A stretch of 64,000 nt of DNA from Sternotherus odoratus (Eukaryota > Chordata > Testudines > Kinosternidae). This document shows, in pieces, positions 56,721-64,000 of this stretch. The stretch covers positions 42,038,890-42,102,889 of the forward strand of contig JAVMKO010000003.1 in NCBI GenBank assembly GCA_032164245.1. Direction: 5' to 3'. How positions within the stretch are numbered: the first letter of the stretch is position 1; the number at the start of each line of letters is the position of its first letter. A program made the translations under genes and the position numbers. The notes beneath the pieces were generated by a model, which saw only the letters and a program-made list of their open reading frames with translations, was not told the origin of the DNA and searched no databases.

Positions 56721-57105
56721 AGGTTTCAGAGTAGCAGCCGTGTTAGTCTGTATTTGAAAAAAAAAACGAGGCATACTTGTGGCACCTTAGAGATTAACCA
56801 ATTTATTTCAGCATAAGCTTTTGTAGGCTATAACCCACTTCATCAGATGCATAGAATGCAACACAGAAAAGTAAGATGTATATATACACACAGGAAAAGG
56901 TGAAAGTTGCCATACCATTCTAAGAGGCTCGTCTAAATTAAATAGTGTCTTAGAATTAGTATGGCAACTTCCACCTTTTCATGTTTTTCTGTGTGTATAT
57001 GTACATCTTACTTTTCTGTGTTCCATTCTATGCATCTGATGAAGTGGGTTATAGCCTACAAAAGCTTATGCTGAAATAAATTGGTTAGTCTCTAAGACAC
57101 AACCT
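56721..57105. mobile_element. Penelope-like 3' ends in head-to-head inversion
   Basis: The left arm (minus, 56721-56930) carries GTTTCAGAGTAGCAGCCGTG and TTAACCAATTTATTTCAGCA, GCATAAGCTTTTGTAGGCTA. The right arm (plus, 56945-57100) carries TAGCCTACAAAAGCTTATGC, TGAAATAAATTGGTTAGTCT. The arms are close reverse complements over about 150 bases, with a centre near GAGGCTCGTCTAAATTAAAT. The right arm stops before the GACTAACACGGCTGC terminus, which only the left arm has. Confidence 0.85.
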
Positions 57106-57179
57106 GAAAAAGATGCTGGTGATGCTGGCTTGAAGGCAAGAAACTACAGGAAAGGATATAATAAGGATATGATATTGAT

Positions 57180-57620
57180 CCTGACATAGTTATTCATTGC
57201 ATTATAATTTCCTGGTTGGACTTCTGCAACAATTTCTTATTGTGGTTACCTCTGAAGATCATTAAGATGCTCCAGCTAGAGCAGCAGACCATCGATTTTA
57301 TAGAGTGAGTTCACAAGATAATATTGCACCTTTGTCCATGAACTGTACTACTAATAGTTTCCCATCTATTTCCACATGAGGCTCAGGATGCTGGTTCTAA
57401 TCTATAATCCACATGATTTGATCTTTAGTTGAAAATAAGATGAGGTGCTCCCATTGACATCCCTTACATGTGCACATTTGTAGGTGTGAGGAAGGGAGTT
57501 TTCCGTGGAGAACCCTCACCTCCAGAACTATCTCCTGGTGGGGCACCAGAGCACTGGAGAATTAACATTCAGATCATTGTGCAAGGCAGACTTGTAGTAA
57601 CATATTTGGTTTGTTTATTA
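57180..57620 (+). pseudogene. L2-group LINE C-terminal remnant
   Basis: The frame at 57208-57300 encodes SWLDFCNNFLLWLPLKIIKM then LQLEQQTIDF, matching the LINE motif 'SrLDYCNxLlyGLP.k...kLQlvQNxAArl'. Further on, GREFSVENPHLQNYLL matches the downstream 'R-FSVxAPxLWNsLP' block. Stops in between show it is dead. It starts directly after the inverted Penelope-like structure. Confidence 0.6.
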
Positions 57621-57914
57621 CTGGTTGGAGTGTTTCTGGTTAGCTCATACATATTTTTGAAAACAGATACAATTTTTTCATAAAAGGAGAAACTGAATTA
57701 TATAATTGTTGTATCATCTTGAAAAGAGATGCCACTTGCTCTATTTTTAGTCATCCTTTCCAAACATTTTAAACAAATTATTTTGAATATATGCCTGCTA
57801 TAGCTTAATATGGTCAATATTTTATCCTAACAGCCATATTTTCCCTCAAAAATGCACCTGGTTCTGACATCAAAGTTATTTGATATTGATACCAAATAAA
57901 TGGATAGAGACATG

Positions 57915-58665
57915 TGTCATAAGTATGAAGTGCCTTAGAATTACTATTTTGCCTGTAAGGGGTTAACCTGAAGCAGAAGAGGCAATGACGTCTTGGGAAT
58001 GCAAATTCCTATAGACAAAGGGGAGTTTTTAGTTTCACTCCCCCCCCCCCCCGGGCACTCCACCTGACTGCATCTCTTCTCCCCAGCTCTGGGGAATTGA
58101 ATCACCTTCCTACTCATCTTTGAATAAGTTTCTAAATCAGCTTGGCAGTAAGTAAAGTTGTTAATGGTATAAGCTTGTTATCAATCTATGGTGTCCTTAA
58201 CCTCATCGGGGAGAGAAATCCTAGGGAGGGGTTAAGGAGGAGTTAAGACTAAAACTGAGTATCTGTGTAAGTTGTATGCTTTTCTCTTTTCTTTATTAAA
58301 CCTTTTTTGTTATAAGAAGTGTCTGTAATTCTATTAGAGGGATCCCAGCTTGCGATCGGAGGCTGAGTTCTCCATCTCTCCCAGGTAGCAAGGGGGAGGG
58401 GTGGATTGGAGTCTTTATCTTTCCCAGGTGGCAAGAGGGAGGGGGTGTTACTATAGGGGGGTTTAATGTGCTCCACTCCATGGTTTTGGAGAAATCACAT
58501 TAATGTTGGCAGTGGATTGCAAGCCCCAACTGGAGAAGTTTGGGTTTTTGGGGAAAAGATTTAACTTAGGCTGGGAAAGTAGCTTGAAGTTAATTGGTCT
58601 TGCATATAAGAGACCCCCACATCTTGACCCTAGAGTTTAGAGTGGGGGAAGGGTAATCTCTTACA
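57915..58665 (+). mobile_element. Solo LTR (family B), ACATG duplications
   Basis: TGTCATAAGTATGAAGTGCC ... GTAATCTCTTACA, 751 bp. ACATG lies on both sides (57910-57914 and 58666-58670). A C14 run is at 58040-58053. CTTTATTAAACC near 58292 holds a variant poly(A) signal. It closely parallels 51173-51953 on the other strand. Confidence 0.93.
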
Positions 58666-58670
58666 ACATG

Positions 58671-59930
58671 TTTTGTTCTATTTTTTTTTTCAAAAAAATC
58701 CACTGTCCCACAGCGCTCAGCAGCAGTGGATACTGGGTTGAACAGTATTTATTTAAGAAGCATAAGGCAGCAGGATTCAATGGTATTACCTACATTTTTG
58801 AAAGAGACTTTAAGAATTCTATTCTAGGATGTCATCTTAGTGTTTTCAATGTATATGTTGGATCCATTACACAGGCAATGAACACTTTGGCCCAAAGAAC
58901 TAAAATCAATCACATACATTCAGTTACATTCCATTGCTAAGTAGGAGTCATACATGACTATTTATACAGGAGTTAAAGACAACAACTTTAGTTGCCTTGT
59001 AATTTATCAAAAGATCTAAACTACTGCAAGCTTAAAGGAAAAAAAAACATTTGGAGATTGCTGCAGGCCTATTGGAGGTAAAGAAAGTAAAAATGCATCA
59101 TCCATGTAAAATAAGAGAGTAATGTAAGTCATTAAACAGGTGTAGATAGAAATAAAACAAGAAATATCTCATAACACTTGTACTTATATGCTATTAAACT
59201 TCAATTTCTATGTAAATGATAAGAAACCTGCATGAGGTAGTTACAGATGTGGAAACATGCAGTACTGAAGAATCTGTGAGGAAACAATATGAAAATCAAT
59301 ATAGCAAACCAGTTCTCAAACACAAACACTTCAATTACTGGACAATAAAGTCTAGCACAGTCAAAATCAAATAAAAATGCCTCTCTTAAATGCAACTTGT
59401 AGCTCCACAATATTCACAAGCCTTTTTGTTGTTCTCTGCAGTCTGTCAGGTCTTACCCTCTTTCTGTTTGCCACTTGTCCATGAATAAATTATGGCTCTG
59501 ATTTGCAGAGGAGCTGAGTACCTGTAGCTCCCATTGAAGTCAATGGGAAATGCAGGTCTCAACTTCTCTGAAAATCAGGCCCTACACTAGACATCAATTT
59601 GTCCAATGTTTGTAGTTCTTCAGTGAATACTTTCATGGTCATATATTTGGACTTGGTTATTCAGTTTGTAGGATAACTAGAGTCCTAAATCACATCATCT
59701 TGGTTTTGTTGCTTGATTGAGGTTACTTAACCTTTATAAACAGGAGTGCCTGAAGAACCCAAAGAAGCACTGAATGTTTTAAGGATGTGAAGCATTTTAA
59801 ACAGAAACATAATAGGAAAGAAACAATTTTTTCCCTGCACTAATTTGCATAAGAAACACAATTACCTCTGACTGTGCATGGACTCCAGATGTAGATATTC
59901 TATATGTAGGTAAAATACAAAAAATAGGGC
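58671..59930. other. Spacer
   Basis: No gene. 59490-59590 has a small palindromic repeat phrase (CTCCCATTGAAGTCAATGGG). The 90-codon frame at 58668-58940 has no domain. Confidence 0.4.
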
Positions 59931-59934
59931 CAGT

Positions 59935-60112
59935 TCTACCCTACAGACTTATACTGATATAACTACATCATTCACAGGTGCAAATCCACACCCATGAGAG
60001 ACATAGTTATACTGACCTAATCCCCCATGTAGACAGCACCTTGTTGACAGGAGAATTTCTCCCATTGACGTAGCTACTGCCTCTTAGGGATGTAGATTAA
60101 CTATCCGAGGAG
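59935..60112. mobile_element. Harbinger-type MITE fragment
   Basis: ATACTGATATAACTACATCA and AGAGACATAGTTATACTGAC form inverted halves. CCATGTAGACAGCACCTTGT and TTTCTCCCATTGACGTAGCT follow. The order matches the interior of the 35628 element. The right terminus is missing. Confidence 0.6.
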
Positions 60113-60600
60113 GGATTTTACAGTTAACTGTCTGGCTGCATGTCTATCAAAGGGAACTACTCCCTACTTTATTTATTAAAAGTCCGTTTGGACATCCTTT
60201 CTTTAGGGCAGCAGTTGGGCAACCTGCGCTACAGTGAGATAGGAGGAGTAAACAGACAAGAGTGGAAGAAAAAAGTGGGAAGGTGATAAAAATGTCTAGA
60301 GGAAGAGATCTGATGAGATCCTTCGCATGCTCTGAGCTGACATGGTGGCAAACTGCTCTCTACATGGTCAGAATAGGATTTTGTGCTAAATTATGCATTG
60401 TTCTGCCCTACTGCAGTGTTGATGACTCATCCCTGCTGCTTTTACCTCTCAGGTTTTATTTTCCTCTGCATTGCTGTTCTTGTGAGCACTTGCCGTCATT
60501 TTCTGTTAAAAACTGTATTAGAGTGATTGTTCATCGTTGATGATAACTAGCACAGGCTGTGAATTATGTTTTTTCTAAATAAGTATACCAGAAATCAGGA
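60113..60600. other. Spacer
   Basis: The 92-codon plus frame at 60262-60540 is cysteine- and leucine-rich but has no recognisable domain or context. Confidence 0.35.
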
Positions 60601-60602
60601 GG

Positions 60603-60607
<5 letters not shown>

Positions 60608-60655
<48 letters not shown>

Positions 60656-60697
60656 TGAGTGTGTGTGAGTGTGTGTGAGTGTGTGTGAGTGTGTGAA
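60608..60697. repeat. Compound microsatellite (GA)n-(GTGTGTGAGT)n
   Basis: About 22 GA dinucleotides (60608-60653) are followed by several 10-bp GTGTGTGAGT units to about 60697. The 10-mer looks like a derivative of GT/GA interruption and slippage. Confidence 0.95.
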
Positions 60698-61255
60698 CAC
60701 TGTCCCTTCAGTTTCAGACTGGAGCCAAGCACTGCCTTCCTTTAGCATAGGAGTGGAGAGAAACATTCACCACTTACATTGGTGAGGGAGGTTATTTTGT
60801 TTTATTTAGACTCTATTTTTTATCTTTTTATTTTTATTGCATTCTGTACCAATGGTTAACCTTGCTTTTTTGTGTTCATAATTTTAAAAAATAATGAAAG
60901 GAAATTTGCCTATTGATTAGTGAATAACTACACATTCTGCCTAATATTAGTATTAAAAATTACATCTAAAAATAAAAACTATGGCCCTGACCCTACAAAT
61001 ACAGTACTTACTATTCTATATATGTTCTAATATAACCTCTTCACCATAATATCTGAGCACCTTCCAGTATTGCATAAAATAATGTGACTTACATCTGTTA
61101 CATGGGGTTCATTCTTTCTCTCATCCTTTCCCCACAGAGAGGATTGTGTGTGCATAGTGGTATGTTGATCTGAGAGTTTTTTTAAATGTGTATGTTGCTA
61201 TGTGTTCATATTAGAAAAGGCAAAGTCAAAGAAGTGTATCTGGTACTTGAAGCAT
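60698..61255. other. Spacer
   Basis: AT-rich. GGCCCTGACCCTACAAATAC at 60983 is a fragment of the short MITE family present at 61256. Confidence 0.4.
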
Positions 61256-61384
61256 AAGGGATCAGGTTTGTCTTGACCCATATATACTTAACTTTTACTA
61301 CTGTGAGTAGTCCTGTTGATTTGAATGGAACTACTCACGGTAGTAAAGTCAAGAGTTGTGTAAGTGTTTGCAGGATTGGGGCCT
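61256..61384. mobile_element. Small palindromic MITE
   Basis: CTTTTACTACTGTGAGTAGT (61292) faces ACTACTCACGGTAGTAAAGT (61330), with loop CCTGTTGATTTGAATGGA. The outer edges GGGATCAGG and GCAGGATTGGGGCCTAA fit the dispersed 'gatcctgcaaa' family. Confidence 0.6.
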
Positions 61385-61462
61385 AAGTTTCTGAAAAGTT
61401 GCTATAGTGCAACTACTTCTCGAGGACAATATATTTGTACTTCATATGCATGTAGCATATGC

Positions 61463-61552
61463 AGTAGCAAGCATGCAAAGCAGAAATTGTTGAAATTTAA
61501 AAACAGAAGTAGCAAGCATGCAAAACAGAAATTGTTGAAATTTAAAAAACTG
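61463..61552 (+). repeat. 45-bp tandem duplication
   Basis: Two copies of a unit starting AGTAGCAAGCATGCAAAGCA, nearly identical (G/A difference at AAAGC/AAAAC). The period is a multiple of three, and a short frame at 61364-61603 repeats SSKHAKQKLLKFK, but I see no reason to call it a gene. Confidence 0.85.
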
Positions 61553-63241
61553 TATATTTTGTTGATTCTTTTTTGTGAAAAACGTTTGGAAAACTTTTTT
61601 TGAAATACCTTTCCAATTTTTTTCTGTTTATTTTACAGCTGATAGAGTGCTTGACATAGTTTGAAAACTCAACATTTTAAACAAATTATTTCAAAATTAA
61701 TTGCTATATTACATGAATGAAAACATTACAGGGTAAACTCTTTTACAAAAATTTGGCATTGGCTTTTTGGTATGGAACTCGTCTCCTTACTTCTTTTCTT
61801 TCATCCCAATTGCTATTCTCCCCTTCCCCCCCACATTATTTCATGCCTTTATTTTTCCTTTTCATTTATAATTATTAAGAAATGGGGGGGAGAATAACCA
61901 ACAAAACCATTTAACCACAATAAATGCATTTTTAATAAATATCACCTCTTCAGCCTGACACTGGAAAGAACTATCTCACAATAATCACACATAGTGCAAA
62001 AATGTCATGACCACCTTCACTAACACGTCCACGGACGTGAAAAAGTTCTGATGTTAGCAGATGTAGTTTGAACTCAGAGAAATGTGGATTTTGACTTTTT
62101 CTTTTTGGTTTGTGTTGAATATTTCATAAAACCCTAGTACTGCAGCACACTGGTTTGTAAAATCACTCATGATGTGGAGAGAACAGAAATGTCCAAACAC
62201 AACAAATGGATAAAAGATAAAATTTCTGCCCTAGCTCTAAATTTATAGTCTATTTTTTGTTAAAGCTAGACGTTTAATGTTATTTTAATGTTGCTTTTCC
62301 GCAAGAATATATATCAGTGACAAGAGAGTGTAAAAAATACCACTTTAACATAAGGGCCTGTTGAACATATTGCTCCTAATAAAAGAGTCATGCAATCACT
62401 TCTAATAAAATATTGATGGTTTTATAAAAGAATTAAAGAAATGAGATATGGTACAATGTCTTAAGTATTCCATTAGTGGTAATATCTTCTTTTGTGGGTT
62501 ATTCTTAAAAATCATATGCTAAAGAATGGATCATCACATCTCCATTTCACTGTGCTTTATACCGATTATTTCACTATAGCATTTTACTATTGTTGACAGG
62601 TTTTTTTTTTAAATGATGTTTGATTGCTGGTTCTTGGAAAATAATTTATATGCACACGAGGGCATTTGTGACCATTTTAATATATTTTTTCCGCTTGCAA
62701 TGTAAAGGTTGTAGCATTTAGTTTAGAAATCATAGGACTAAATATGATATGATTGTATCTTTCATGTGCAATACAGGTGATTACTGTAAATTATAAGGTA
62801 TTACTGTATAGTAAAAGAAAAAAGAAAGTACTTGTGCATACATTCAAATGACCCTCAAAGTTACATTAAACTGTAAACAGATTGAGATCTTACTCTGTTC
62901 CTAATAATGTACGATGTTGGAAGCTCATGGATCTTTTGGGAATCATGATACTTATTTAGGTGCCCAAATATAAATTTAGAAGCCTAAATTTAGGCATTTG
63001 TGTTTAAAAATCTTGGCCCTTTCCTAAATTTACCTCTACTGAGGCTTTGGCTTTCTTGGTAATCTTTCTGTCTATACACAGCTCTTCCTACATATCTCCC
63101 CATGTTTCAGTACTCCTAGGATTTTCCTCTACCCCTGAAACAGAGTACAAGCTCTTTTGTTTCTTGGTTCCACCTAAATCCACCAAAAATTCCATTGTAG
63201 GGTTTAAACAGATTATTAAAAGATGTCTCAACTGAGGTATC
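61553..63241. other. AT-rich spacer
   Basis: Nothing classifiable except a small repeat-like phrase at 62955-63010 (AGGTGCCCAAATATAAATTT, TTAGAAGCCTAAATTTAGGC). No gene seen. Confidence 0.45.
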
Positions 63242-63249
63242 CTGTATCT

Positions 63250-63842
63250 CAGGGATGGGCAAACTACTGCCCGTGGGCCATATGTGGTCCGCCGGCCATC
63301 TTAATCCAGCCCGCCAGCTCGGGCCGGGGGAGTGGTGCCAGTGGCTCCAGGCGGAGTGGGGTGAGCTGTGGGGCCCACATTCCTGGGCCAGGGGCCAGGC
63401 TGAGCTCTGCGAGCCACAGGGCCCTGCCCAGGCCGAGCCACAGGGCCCCATGCCCAGGCTGGAGCACCCAGCTGAGCACAGTAAGCAAGGGGGGGGCTTA
63501 GGTGATGGGGTTCTGGGGGGGTGTGGTTAGAGTGGGTGGATCTCAGGAGGGAGCAGTCAGGGAACAAAGAGATGGGGAGTTAGATAGGGGGTGGGGTCCA
63601 GGTGGTGGTGGTTAGGGTGATGTCTCGGGAGGGGGTAGTCAGGGAACAAAGAGCAGGGGGGCTTAGATAGGGGGTGGGGTCCTGGAGGGGCAGTTGGGGG
63701 GAGGTTGAATGGGTCAGGGTTTGTGAGGGGGAAGAAAGGGGGTGGGAAGTGGGTGGGGAGGTCTAATAGGGGGCGGAGCCAGGCCTCCACACAATTTTGA
63801 ACCCCAGTGTGGCCCTCGGGCCAAAAAGTTTGCCCATCCCTG
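63250..63842. mobile_element. Non-autonomous hAT, 593 bp, perfect 8-bp duplication
   Basis: Ends CAGGGATGGGCAAACTACTG and (reverse complement) CAGGGATGGGCAAACTTTTT. The target duplication CTGTATCT is present at 63242-63249 and 63843-63850. The interior is GC-rich with imperfect repeats of GGTTAGGGTGATGTCTCGGG and CAGTCAGGGAACAAAGAG type (63540-63660). It has no transposase. Open frames on both strands are compositional. Confidence 0.93.
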
Positions 63843-63850
63843 CTGTATCT

Positions 63851-64000
63851 GACTTCAGGGTCCCTACATTTCCATTCTCTTGCATACCATTTCTCTTAGA
63901 ACAATGCCCAGGATATGCTCTCTTTTTGTTTCCCCCCACCCCAGCCATTCAATACCCAAAGCCTTTACTGCTACCAAATGATTTAGTTTCCTTCCTCTTT
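63851..64000. other. Window end, nothing recognised
   Basis: Unassigned pyrimidine-rich sequence. Confidence 0.4.

Noticed and set aside
61364..61603. Frame with duplicated lysine-rich peptide
   Set aside because: Caused by a 45-bp tandem duplication in AT-rich DNA and partly overlaps a MITE.
63223..63790. Overlapping frames of 74-111 codons on both strands
   Set aside because: They lie within the non-autonomous hAT and its GC-rich repeats. No similarity to transposase.
1..64000. CRISPR arrays, bacterial operons, riboswitches
   Set aside because: Repeat types, splice signals, poly(A) signals and mobile elements are those of a vertebrate genome. No regularly spaced short direct repeats with unique spacers were seen.

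Overview
The window is vertebrate nuclear DNA, and the repeat fauna points to a turtle (most likely a cryptodire). The main clues are tRNA-derived SINEs whose tails match the 3' ends of CR1 LINEs in the same window, several CR1 LINEs, Penelope-like elements (one with a GIY-YIG endonuclease), solo endogenous retroviral LTRs, and many cut-and-paste DNA transposons (Harbinger, hAT, Tigger-like, TA-flanked MITEs). Species assignment is inference; no database was searched. I found no convincing host gene exon, rRNA, functional tRNA or CRISPR array. The window reads as an AT-rich intergenic or intronic stretch filled with mobile DNA.

Layout. 1-11 kb: mostly unclassified sequence with a SINE, a tRNA-like SINE remnant, a Harbinger-type MITE (7770-8053) and an eroded L2-like LINE (9.7-10.45 kb). 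11.1-15 kb: a hAT element entered by a GC-rich element and by an ERV-type LTR, which itself carries a Penelope-like 3' end and a second solo LTR with perfect TGGTT duplications. Another MITE follows at 14977. 17.5-24 kb: an inverted SINE, a CR1 reverse-transcriptase remnant (+), a CR1 (-) with a hAT fragment, and old MIR-type pieces. 26.1-27.4 kb: a hAT whose two halves are inverted copies of the same transposase 3' region.

28.7-33.45 kb: the best-preserved unit, a 4750-bp Harbinger/PIF element with TTA duplications at both ends. It has a two-exon Myb/SANT-like gene on +, a DDE transposase on -, and an unrecognised 126-codon ORF antisense inside the Myb intron. The two genes converge on poly(A) signals 26 bases apart. 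Each has one visible lesion: a stop codon in Myb exon 2, and a single-base shift in a C9 run of the transposase. In this family the Myb-like protein normally works with the transposase in DNA binding and nuclear import.

33.6-64 kb: Tigger-like elements, MITEs, SINEs, CR1s, a TA-flanked element with a GC-rich minisatellite (44.3-45.4 kb), a 286-bp identical duplication (46951 and 48851), three solo LTRs of one family each with a perfect 5-bp duplication (51173, 54631, 57915; the middle one sits inside an older LTR), inverted Penelope-like ends (56.7-57.1 kb), and a 593-bp hAT with a perfect 8-bp duplication (63250-63842).
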